Of a stretch of DNA of 64,000 nucleotides, positions 1-10,500 are shown one piece after another; position 1 is the first letter of the stretch; each line of letters begins with the position of its first letter. This DNA is from Citreicoccus inhibens (GTDB taxonomy: Bacteria; Myxococcota; Myxococcia; Myxococcales; Myxococcaceae). Location of the stretch: contig NZ_JAHNZT010000008.1 in the NCBI RefSeq assembly GCF_019039035.1, positions 1 to 64,000 on the forward strand. The letters are read 5' to 3'. A model generated the notes under the pieces. The model saw only the letters and a program-made list of their open reading frames with translations. It made no database searches and was not told the origin of the DNA. The position numbers were made by a program, and so were the translations under genes.

Positions 1-47
1 GACCACGGACCCGCCCCAGGCGCACCTCCTACCTCCGCCCTGAACAC

Positions 48-269
48 CCTTCCGGTCGCGGCGCTCGCCGAACACGGCACCCATCCGTCTTCAACCGCTC
101 TCCACACGTCACTCGCCGGACGGTTACCTTCCGGTCGCGGCGCTCGCCGAACACGGCACCCATCCGTCTTCAACCGCTCTCCACACGTCACTCGCCGGAC
201 GGTTACCGCCGAACACGGCACCCATCCGTCTTCAACCGCTCTCCACACGTCACTCGCCGGACGGTTACC
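48..269. repeat. Three tandem copies of a 62-79 bp segment at the edge of an IS66 remnant
   Basis: The segment starting CCTTCCGGTCGCGGCGCTCG at 48 and ending at the GGACGGTTAC motif is followed by a second copy starting at 127, a period of 79 bp. A third copy, 62 bp later, lacks the first 17 bases of the unit. The copies look identical where they overlap. The last copy runs directly into the IS66 transposase tail at about 267. Neither 79 nor 62 is a multiple of three, so the copies cannot all be read in the transposase frame, and they probably arose by slippage or unequal crossing-over inside a dead element. Bases 1-47 hold nothing I recognise. An assembly artefact cannot be excluded. Confidence 0.85.
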
Positions 270-530
270 GACAACAACGCCGCGGAGCGGGCGTTGCGCG
301 CCATGGCCCTTGGCAGGAAGAACTACCTCTTCGTCGGCAATGACGAGGCAGGTCGCAATCTGGCGGGGCTCAGTTCCCTGGTCGCGACGTGCGAAGCGAA
401 CGGCGTCAATCCCGAGGCGTACCTCGCCGACGTCCTGATGCACCTTGGCAGCCACTCCGCGTCGCGCTTGGACGAGTTGCTGCCGCACCGCTGGCAGCCG
501 TCCTCCGCCCCCGCGCCTGACTCCTCTTGA
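267..530 (+). pseudogene. IS66-family transposase, C-terminal fragment
   Basis: Reading in frame from 267, the translation begins T-DNNAAERALRAMALGRKNY and continues through LFVGNDEAGRNLAGLSSLV to EANGVNPEAYLADVL and a TGA at 528-530. DNN-AAERA-R, GRKN-LF-G and the short NG-(D/N)P--YL--VL tail are hallmarks of the last 80 or so residues of IS66-type DDE transposases, which are normally about 500 residues long. Everything upstream, including the first catalytic acidic residues, is missing and replaced by the tandem repeat. The fragment cannot encode an active transposase. A TTG at 294 could start translation but there is no reason to think it is used. Confidence 0.88.
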
Positions 531-600
531 GGTGATGCATGCCTTTGCATCCGGCCAACACCAACGCGCGGCGAGCATGCGGCGCGAACGGAAAGGTGCG

Positions 601-807
601 TCCTTCGAACGCCACCCGTCGGTCGGTTACGAAGCGATTGCGCCACGCATACACCGTCGGCTCGCTCACTCCGTGACTCTTCGCGGTCTCCGGCACCGAG
701 GCTCGCTCCACCTCGCGCAGAATCGCGATCATCTGATCTTCGCTGAACCGACCCTTCTGCACCGCCTGCCTCCGCTGTTCCCGGAGCGGCACCTTCTCGA
801 GCTTCAA
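601..807 (-). pseudogene. IS3-family transposase OrfA, N-terminal fragment
   Basis: From a TTG at 807 the minus strand encodes a short basic leader followed by KGRFSEDQMIAILREVERAS and HGVSEPTVYAWRNRF. This is the helix-turn-helix half of an IS3-family OrfA (typical pattern RF-EEQI--IL-E-E-G---ELCR-HGIS--T-Y-WR-KY). Similarity stops near 631, about 59 residues in. The remaining open frame, down to about 406, is composition-driven and unlike OrfA, and no OrfB follows. The fragment lies on the opposite strand to the IS66 remnant, so the region received at least two insertions followed by decay. Confidence 0.8.
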
Positions 808-831
808 CTGATCCGAAAATCCCAGAACATG

Positions 832-1215
832 TCACACCGTCGCGTTCGTCAAATGCGCCACCAACCAACTCAGCGTGGTGGCTATCTTGCCTCGAAGTGG
901 GCAATCAGTTGCGGCCACCCATCGATCGAGGCACGGCATCTCATGTCTCTCACAACAACCCCGCCTGCGGAAAATCCAAGCAACCGGCAATCCTTCATCC
1001 CAGAAGGCCCGCACAATAGTCCGCCGCAGCATCTCCAGGCCAGCCCGCAGAGACAAAAACCAACCAACCGCCCAAGACCAACCCCACCAAAAAAACAAAA
1101 CAAACACCAAGACAAAAGACAAAATAAAACCCACACGCCCACACAACACAATCCCACCCACCTCCCGCAAGTCCCTGAAGGAGAACCATGCCTCATTTGC
1201 CATCAGAGGCAACAT
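832..1215 (-). CDS. Possible small membrane protein (second immunity candidate)
   Basis: The frame encodes up to 127 residues from ATG 1215, or 123 from ATG 1203, and overlaps the last bases of the upstream immunity gene, which suggests translational coupling. The product has an acidic/basic start, a strongly hydrophobic Phe/Val/Leu/Trp-rich stretch at about residues 21-57 (one or two membrane spans), then a basic, Cys-containing tail (GCCERHEMPCLDR). Base composition is lower in GC than the surrounding genome, as in the neighbouring toxin tip and immunity gene. Small membrane proteins often act as immunity proteins, but no family is recognised. Another frame (ATG at 1196, overlapping the previous TGA) is also open to 882 but gives an implausible Cys/Gly-rich product. 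The gene stops 24 bp before the IS3 fragment and may itself be truncated. Confidence 0.4.
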   Translation of the reverse strand: MLPLMANEAWFSFRDLREVGGIVLCGRVGFILSFVLVFVLFFWWGWSWAVGWFLSLRAGLEMLRRTIVRAFWDEGLPVAWIFRRRGCCERHEMPCLDRWVAATDCPLRGKIATTLSWLVAHLTNATV

Positions 1216-1576
1216 GCACTCCCCCCTTAGTTGTCACAATATATCTCCCACTGCAAACTGGACACTCCCGCCCTGAATACAACACCCCATGAATAGCACA
1301 GCGATTGACACAATCTACCGGACGGCAATCCATCTCCGAGATCACTCCAGAATCCGCCTCGGCAAATCCAGGAAGGACCCTCAATACCTCCACGGCATCA
1401 ACCCAACCACAGAAATGACAAACACGCACCCATCCTCCCGATCCAACAATCAACCCCAGCTCCTCCAGCGCCTCGGCCACCAAAACATCGCGCGTTCTCA
1501 TAATCCACTTAACAACCTCAGACTCCCCCCCCGCCTTCAAGCGACACCATGCATCAAAATAGACAGACAACTCCAT
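1193..1576 (-). CDS. Presumed immunity protein of the Rhs toxin (127 aa)
   Basis: The ATG at 1576 lies 12 bp after the stop codon of the giant Rhs gene and is preceded by a GGAGGG ribosome-binding site, so the two are cotranscribed and probably translationally coupled. The product is a soluble 127-residue protein without a signal peptide. It has several cysteines (HFCGW, DCRPVDCVNRC, CPVC) whose paired arrangement in the second half suggests a small metal-binding knuckle. Lower GC than the Rhs core matches the toxin tip and fits joint horizontal exchange. The assignment as immunity protein is inferred from position, size and composition. I recognise no immunity family, and a zinc-ribbon protein of other function remains possible. 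Confidence 0.72.
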   Translation of the reverse strand: MELSVYFDAWCRLKAGGESEVVKWIMRTRDVLVAEALEELGLIVGSGGWVRVCHFCGWVDAVEVLRVLPGFAEADSGVISEMDCRPVDCVNRCAIHGVLYSGRECPVCSGRYIVTTKGGVHVASDGK

Positions 1577-1588
1577 ACCATCCCTCCA

Positions 1589-4500
1589 CTAACGAATTGT
1601 TCCTCGTTCAGCCTGACTTCTAAGCCACTTCACCGCGCCGCCAGCATTTCGATCGTAATCCATATTATGCTCATCGATCGAAAACCTAAATGGCGGATTA
1701 ACATTGCCTCGCACATCCTCCAGAGGGACCACCACTGAACTCCGCTGGGGAGATCCAACCCATTGCTTCTCCCAGAGAGCGGCCTGGTCTCCCTCAAAGG
1801 CCACCAACATACCATTCCGGAAAACAACATCACCACTAGCAACCGTCACTCCTCTAGGATGAGTATGAAAAATCAACATTGTCTTCGCATCTATCGCCCC
1901 CGCTGACACTGCCCCCGCATCTCCAGAGTATAGTGTATAGTACCCACCACCACCATTCCTTCCGGGGCCGTAGGTGTAGGTAACAGAAAATTCAATACCA
2001 TTGTGCTTTCGCGTTAGGTTCCGCATTTCAGCCACGGTCGGGCGTCGTGGAATTCGCACACCACGAGAACCTGGCAGATTCTCGCCGACCTTACCTCCAT
2101 AAAGCAAGTCACCAACAGGGTCTCCGGGCTCCCGGAGGACACCTGTCGCGACTGATGAACTGACTTCACCAGAAGCTTCACCTACAAGAGCCTTCGCGCC
2201 TTCGGAACGCGACATGACTCCTGAGCCAGGCTCGGTTCTTGCCGCCGGTAGGAATCTTAGCGAACCGAGAGCCAAGCGAAATCCGCCGCCCAGTACCGCT
2301 CCACGGATGCTGACATCGAGCGTCTGCGAGAGGTCGAACGAGTTGCGCCCATCAACAGCCAGTTCGACTCCCTGCTCCGCCGAGTCACCAAGGCCTCCAA
2401 GGAGGAAGCCCTCACCTGCTTCCAGTCCTACCCCCAACGCTAGCGTTGCAGCGCGACCCAACCCCCAACGCGTAGCCAAGCTCTCCGCTGCAGTCCCGGC
2501 GCCACCCACCAACCCCATTGTCGCCGCAATAATCAGCCCTTTTGAGGCACCAATCACAGCTTCACGGGTGTCCTGAACGGCCTGCTCGCTCTGAGTTAAC
2601 AAAGTTGCAAGGGGGAATCCTGCGTGAGCCCACGTGGCGGCTGCTTCCAACTGTTCACGCGACTGACTTGGATGAGCAAGCATCCCTTGGTCAGCAAGTT
2701 TCTTCGCCGTCAGGGCTCTTCGATAGTCTTCAATTGTGTCGCCAGGCGCTTGTCCATCCGGATCAATAAATCGAATCGGGTTGCCGTTGGCATACAGCCA
2801 GGTTTGCATACCCGTTGGTACGGCCAGAAAGCTACCGGCTCCGATTGGGTCCTCAGATAGGAAGCGCCCTGTCCCTGAGTTGTACCACCGCTGCTGAGCG
2901 TAGGTAAGGCCCACATCCGCGTCCCAGGCATGGCCCGTGTACCCAATACTGGACTGAGTTGAAGTCGGCGCCGTGTCACTCCGGTACCCACCCCATGCGT
3001 CGTACCGCGACTCAGCTAGGATACCACCTGCATTCACCCGCCCCACTGCACTGCCAAGTCCATCGTGGAGAATGCGCTCGGAGCCCACGCCAATCACGAG
3101 GCCCAATGCGCGTGTGTACACCAACGCGGACGGTCCAGGCAGGCGTTCCTCGAGCAGCTCTCCGTCGCCCCACTGGTAAGTCGATAGAGACGCAGTGCCC
3201 GTCTTTCGCTGGACTCGGAGGCCGTCCCAGCCGTAGGTGTATGCAGTCGTGACGCTGCTACCTCCAGTTGGCGTCACGACAACCTTGGCCAGCCGCCCCG
3301 CTCCATCCCAGCCGTATGCCTTTTGAATGCTGGCGGACTTCTCAGACGTCACTCGGCCCGAGACGTCCGTCACATAGGTTACGAGCCGTTTGCGAGACTC
3401 ATCCGACTCGAGCTCGTTGAAGACCCCTTCCAGTCCGCCTCGCGCGTCGAAGGTGTAACGCCAATGGCGGTCGGCTATCTGGTTGCCGAAACTCGACGAC
3501 GACAACGACAATGCCCCTGCATAGCCTGACGCGGTCTCTTTCTCTTGCAGTCGCGTGCCATCATCGGCCAGACGGTAAAGCACAGCCTTTCCGCCTGGGT
3601 ATCGGACTCCGGCCAGCCGGTCTGCGTCGTCGTAGCCATACTCCGTGACTTCTGTGTCCGTACCCGCCGCCCCCTGATACGTCTCCTTGAGTCGGTTACC
3701 TCGCCCATCATACTCATACTCAAACAGACTGTAGCGATCCGGTGCGGAACTCAGAACACTGCAGGCGGCGTCTTTCGTGCCATTCAGGATGGCCTTCATC
3801 CGGCCGCGCGAGTCGTAGCAACGGCGCTCCACCACATTGCTCCCCTTGACAGCAAGCAAACGTGCGCCACCGGCTTCCCATTCGAGCGCCGAAATCCCTG
3901 CAGGCCCCGTTACGGCATTGATCCGGTCCAGAGAATCGAATCCATACCCCACGGTTCCAGCCGCCGACTTTACGCTGTTCCGCTGGCCGTTCGTGGCGTA
4001 TCCGAAAGTGACATCCTCCGTGCCTCGCGACTGTTTCCACAGTCGCCTGCGTGCGTCGTAGTGATATGCGCTCTCCACCGTCCCGCTCGCCCCGCGCGAC
4101 TCCAGCATTTTCCACGGTTGGTCCGCGCCCGTGTACCTCAGCGTCACCGAAGTCAGCGTGGTGTTCCCAGCACTCGCGGGCCCTGGTTCGTAGGTCACAG
4201 TCGAGGCTCTGCCTCGCCCGTCCATGAGCGTGCGGATCGTGTCTCCGTTGCCGTCGACCTGTACCGCAACACCCGCGGCCCAGGTCGTCTGCCAGCGAGC
4301 GCTTCCCCGCGTCCGCAACACCTGCCGCCCCAAACTGTCATAGGCATACGTCTGCTCGGCCGTTGGGCTCCCGATGGGTGGCGTCACCTTGGTCAGCCGC
4401 AGGAGACCATCGTACGCGTACTCAAAGGAATTGGTACTTCCCGACTGGGTTACACCCAGCAGTTCGCCTCGCGCACCTCGCTCGTACTCCCAGACCTTCT

Positions 4501-7500
4501 CGTCAGCCGTTCCATAGGCAAACGATACCTTCACGACGCTACCATTGGCGTCGTACGCGTACTGGGTGCCGTCGTAGTCCCCCAGCTTCCCGTATCGCCT
4601 GGTCTTGAGCAGCCCTCGCGGCCAGTACTCGTAAAGCGTTTCGCGCCCGTCTGGGTCCTCACGCTTCTGGAGTTGGCCGTCGTTGTAGTAGGTGTACTTT
4701 GTCTCTTCGAGCCCCGTGGCCGCGGCCGCGCCAAACCTCTCGGTTTTCAAGACACCGTCGACATACGAATACGTCGTTGGCTGCGCTCCCGAGGGTTGCG
4801 CCTTCAGCACCTTGCCAGAAGCGTCATACTCCCAGGTGTCTGTCTCTGAGCCGATCGCCCGGGAGAGAACGTTCCCCAAAGAGTCCATCTTGTAGGTCGA
4901 CACCTGCGTGTAGGTCTCCCCGCTCACGGTGTCTTTCTGCGTCTGAGTGGCCGTGCGATTCATCCAGGCCGTCGTCGTCTCGTAGAGATACGACTGGGTC
5001 CCAGATGCCCAGGTCTCCAGTTCATGGAGCGCCCGGCCCTGGTCATCCCGCTCCCGGTACTCGGTCTTCGCGGTCCACCCTGAGCCTTCCTTCACTTCGC
5101 GGGACAACGCCCAAGGCCCATCCCACGTCACGTCCAGCGTGCGCGTCGTTCCTCCCCCCGAGACCTCGAGGTTCACCAGACGCCCGCGCGAGTTCTCCTT
5201 TCGCTTGGTGATGATCGTGTTCCCGTCCCCAAGGATCGCTGTCTCCGTGACCTGCTGATCCGCGACGCTGTAGTCATAGGCCCACTTCATCTGCGGCGTC
5301 GACTTGTACGCGGCGATCGTCTTCGTCGAGAGACGCCCGAGTTCGTCGTAGTCGTAAGTGCACGTGAAGTGCACGTCAGGCCGATTCTCGACATGCACCC
5401 GTCCGGCATTGTCGAGTTCGTAGACCGAGGAAAACCCCTCAGCGTCGACCTCTTGTGTCTTGTTCCCAAGCGGGTCGTAGTAGGTCTTGGTGACAGCGTT
5501 CGTCGGGGAGGTATAAGACCAAACCTGCCCCCGCTCCGTGTACTCGAACTTCTCCACGGACGGCTGGCCATCAACGCTGCGGTGCACCTCCAGAACGCGG
5601 CCCGCGGGGTCCAAGAACTGCGTCTCGGTCTCCGTCCGCTTCGCCTGCGCGTTCTCGTCGATGACGCGCGACACCACGACCTTCAGCGGCCCCGTCGTGT
5701 AGGTTCGGGTCTCCAACTGCGTCAGTTCGCCTGTCGTTGTCTTCACGACCCGCTTGCGCTCAGTCAGGCGGCCCAGCACGTCCCCATAGACATACGTTTC
5801 GACCAGGCCCGACTCTCGGTCTTCCAGCCGGGTCAGCCGTCCTGCGCTGTCGAACAGTCGACTGGCGTGGACCGCACCCGTCGGACTCACGCTGTCGACA
5901 CGTTGTGAATGCCCCATCGGGTCCAACGTCGTCATCACCTGCCCATGCGATCCCTGGGTGCGGCGCAGTTCATTTCCTTGCGCATCCAACTGCACGGTCT
6001 CGACATCGTTCTCGCCCCAGTCCCACGACACAGGGCGCCCGAGTCCGTCATAATCAATCTTGGTCTTCCGCCCCAGGCTATCGGTCGTCTCGATAGGGTT
6101 GCCCTCGACGTCTCGCGAGTACACCGCCTCGCTCAACAGGCCCTCCCGTAATTCCACTTTCACCTGAGTCAGGTTGCCCGACTCGTCATAGAAATAGTGG
6201 TGAGGGTGCCCCATCTCGTCGACCACCCTGGCCAACCGTCCTCCCTGCGCGTACGCATAGGAGCGTGTGACCTCGCGGGCAGGGTTTCCCACTTGAAAGG
6301 ATTCAGAATCAAGTACTCCATCAACATACCTCATCGTTCGTTGATGGTTTGCGCTCGTTCCCGACGTCGCCTTGTTGAGGGCCTCGGTCACAGCCAGGAC
6401 CAAGGTCCCGTCCGGCTCCGAGGTCTCTTGATAGGCATAACTCCAGCTCTCCGACGGAGTTCCTTGCCGCGTGAACCCGAGTTGCCGGCCCAGTGCATCA
6501 TAACGATAGGCAGTCAAAGCCCCTGTCTCATTCTCAGAAGCAGAGAGCAGGCGGCCATAGCTGTCATACGTCAATGTGCGCGTCAGCGTGGCGAGGCCCG
6601 TGGTAACCGGAGCCAGTGTCAGCACCGAAAGCTGCGGCTGCCCTAGCGCATTGAACTGAGCGAACTGAACCAACCGTCCCGCCGAGTCCCGATACGACAA
6701 CAGGATACCGTCCGCGTCGTACACCGCATTGGACATAACGGTCTGAGTATCCTGACCTTTCTTGACCGAAAGCGACTGGAGTTCACCGTTCGCGGAGCGG
6801 GGCGACTGCATCGTGACCAAGCCCTCCCCCGTCGAGACGGAAGTGGCCTCTGGCACACCAAACTGCGGATTCCACACATGCTGGGTCAGCGTGCCGTCCG
6901 TGGGCAATCCGCGCACCGGCGCACTTCCTGCGGGGACTCTGGTCAGACGCTGTTCAAGCAACTGCAAGCGGTCATTGGGCGTGCGCTCCACAGTTCGCAA
7001 AGACCGCGCAATCGAAGCAGTCTGGAAGACTGGGCCACCCCGATCATCGCTGCCCCATCTCGCTGTTCCAGCGCCCGCAGGCGTAGCCATGACTTTGTAG
7101 TTTCCCGAGTCATTCAGCGTCAGGCTCACCGGGACGTTGTCGGGCAACGTCACGCTTCGCGTTCTTGCGCCATAGTTGATGCTCAACTGCCCATCCTTCA
7201 TCCCCGATTCCTTGACCCCTGAGACAAGCTCCAATGCGGTCAGATGCACGTAGGGTGGGCTCGTGACATTTCGATAATAGGCCGCACGCCAAACCGTTGG
7301 CTCATCCGCGGTCTCGGTAGCACCGTGGATGATTCGCGCGGTCTCCAGTTCGTTGCTGGAATTCCACCGATCATTCGCGCTCACGGACGACGAGAGCGGG
7401 ACATAGGAGTATGCGTAGATCTGAGAGGGCTCTCCTGGAGTCCGGACCGCCCGCGTGAGATTGCCACGGTCGTCTCGGCTGAATGTCACCTTGTAGAGTT

Positions 7501-10500
7501 CCGTCACCCCAGACATGAGCGAGACAGACTTCAACCATTGCACCACGCTCTGTTTGGAGAGCTGCACCAACTCTGGGAGGGGATGCGGACCGGCGGCGAC
7601 AATGGGCTCATACTCGAAGCTCAGTGCGAGGCTGCCTTTCTCGCCCAAGCGTTGGACAGTGCGGACCATGTCCGTCTGGCCGTCGTACGTCAGCGTCGTC
7701 CAGCCCAGACCATTCTCTCGACCGTGCGCATCCGCGTAGCGGGTCAGCAACCATCGTCGACGTCCCTCCGACTGCGCCCCCTGCGCGGGACGGTTGAACT
7801 CGAAGCGCTCGCCCGTGGACGTCGTGAAGACGACCTTGTCAGCTCGCTGCGTTTCGTCCGGCAACTCCAGCGGCGCATCTACCGTCAACTCGTGCCCATG
7901 CGAGTTGTCCGTCTTGCAGGAAGTCACGCTCCCAGCGTGTCCAGCGCGCACGTCCTTCGCACACGCGGGGAAGGCAAATGCCTGGCCGTTGATGACGACC
8001 AGGTAGCGACCCACTTCCTCTTCACGCACCCAACCTTCGTAGTTGTGCGTCCACCCCACTCCGAGTGGGCGCATCTCGTTGCTCTGATTGTTGTACGTGC
8101 GAGTAAATCCCATGCTGCCCGCGAGGAATGGAACCGAGAAGTCCTCATGCGTGAAGGACAGGAGCCCCGATGCCAGATTGACGCCATTCAGCGTCGGCTG
8201 CCCCACAGGCGCGGCATTCGAACTCGTGAATGAGCCCAGGGGGCGCCCCAGCCCACGGACAAGACGCTCCTTCTTCGGCGCAACGGGATCCACAACCAAG
8301 TACAGGGCAAACGCGGCCTCCTTGTTCCCCGGCATGCGCCCGCGCGCCAGATAGGCAGGCAGTGGCAGGCGGAACCGCCGCGTCCCCGCCGCCGTCATGC
8401 TTCGCGATTGCTGGAGTTCGGCCTTGATGCTGCCGCGCCCGGTGTCGGTCACGGTGTACTTGCCATCAGGCTGGCGCTGGACAGAGACCTCCTTCAAGAG
8501 ATTCTCGGCCTCGGGGGCACACCCTTCATTGAGGCACAGCTTGACCACTCCCGCGGTGATCTTCGCGGGGTCGAGCATGAAGTCAGCCATCGCGGGCCTC
8601 GAGATGGGGCGCCCCACCGCTGGCGTTCCATCCGGCAGGGACTTCTCCACCGCGGCGTCGGCCGTGTACGACATGGAGACGGTCAGGTCATCCTTGCGCG
8701 CCGCCAACCCCTGGAAGTTGAAGCGGTACAACACGTTCTCGGCATTGCCGCTCAGGTACAGCTCGACGTAGAGGATGTCGCTCGCACTGAGGACGTCCGC
8801 AAGCGAGTCACCTCCACAGCTCGCGGTGATGGTATGCGCGGATGCGTCCAGCGTCAGCGGGCAGTCGATGCCGAATTGATCCGACCCCAAGCGCACCCGG
8901 TAATCACCACTCAGAGTTCCCGCGCGCCCCGGATCCTCAGGAGCCAGGAGGCTCGCCAGGAATTCATACGAGAGGTCCTGCGGGCTACTCTCGGGCAAGG
9001 CGTTGGGTCCCGTCTCCAGCGGCCGTGAGCCAGCGCTCCCTGTCGCGGTCACCTTCGGGGAATCCAGAGCCAGCACTCGGAACTCGTGCTCCCGCGCATA
9101 GTCGTACTGATCTGAAACCGCGCCAGCCGAGTCGAGACGACGGAACACGCTCTTCAGGAACAGAGCCCGTGCAGGCAGGCCCGGTGGATTCGTTCCACGC
9201 GGGTTCGGCTCCTCGAAGTGCGGCGGCGTTGCCTCGTTCTCGGCCGGGCTGACGTAGCCGTCGCCGTCCCGGTCTCGCTCGAGCAGGCGATTGCCCACCA
9301 CGTGCAGGTAGTAGTTCGCGCGGACCAGGTTGTTGAGGGTCTTCTGCTTCCCCTCCTGATTGACCATTCGCAGCGACGCTTGGATGTTGACCGTATTCTG
9401 GCCTGGAGCCACCTGGAATGTCGTGACAGCCGGCTGCTCCACCGCCGTCCCCGTCACGCGGACAATCTGCCCCTCGAGCGCGGGTACCCCCTTGGGCACG
9501 TCACGCAGCTCCTGATCGTCCTTCAGACACGTCGCCCACTGCACTGGAGAGGCTGTGGGCGCGAGCTCGGAGCAGTAGACCTCCAGCGGAGTGCCATCCC
9601 GAGCGTCATCGTCGGTCAGGACTCCGGGAGCACAGATGCCACCGTCCGACATGAATCCTCGGACGCACGTCGCTCCGCCAGCGTCAGCGCCAGGGACTCC
9701 GCCGTCCTCTCCCGTCCGAGGCGCCCCCTGCTTCGCGCGGCGCACCCGCCAATGCGTCACCACCTGCACCGCGTCATCCCGCGTCGTCCCAGCGCCCCCC
9801 GTCCGGATGAGATGCGCCGCCGCGCTCTGCTTGAAGCCGTCATCCTGGGCGCGCCGCTGCACGCGGACGTCGATTTCGGGCGGATAGAGGTCCACGTCTC
9901 CGGGGATGCCCAGCTCCGCCTGGGTGCAGTGGGAGATGGAGAACGTCTGGTCTCCTTCCTGAATCTTCAGGAGGCCATTTGCATCCGCCGCGCACAGGCC
10001 GTCCGCCCCACGGGTCGAGGTGCTAGCGGGGGGCACCGTCACCGTCGACATGCCCGCGTAACCGGTGGCGTGGTTCACCGCGAAGACCACCAGCCGGTCC
10101 CCCGGAACCAACCACAAGAAGCTCCCCGAGGTTCCTCCACACTCGGCCCGGAAGAACTGCTTGTCCGCCTCGGTCTTTTGCCCCGAGGCCTCCAACTCCT
10201 GACATCGCTCTCGGGTCGCACGCGACACGCCATGGGTGGGCCCGAGCCTCACGCGCGAATACTCGCCCTGCGCTCTCTGCGGCGGGTGTTGAGCGTCCTC
10301 GCACACCTCTGCCAGCGGCCGCGTCACCGCGTACTTCGCCAGCGGGTGCTCCAGGTCATCCTCACGGAAGAAGTGCACCTCGGTCGTCGCCGCATCGTCC
10401 TCCGACACGGTGCGGAGCTGGCCTGAGACTGGATCCACCGTGGTCTGCGTCACGCCCTTGCAAATGCCAGGGACAGGACTGCCGTCCTTGGTCTTGAACG

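Noticed and set aside
48-269. Possible CRISPR array from repeated segments
   Set aside because: The copies are directly adjacent without unique spacers, the unit is 62-79 bp, and it leads into a transposase.
882-1196. Alternative 104-aa frame with an ATGA overlap to the immunity gene
   Set aside because: The product is an implausible Cys/Gly/Leu-rich string; the 832-1215 frame is more protein-like, though both remain weak.
445-1230. 261-aa plus-strand frame across the IS debris
   Set aside because: It joins antisense of the IS3 fragment with antisense of the toxin-locus frames, and its second half is Pro/Thr/Lys/Gln noise.
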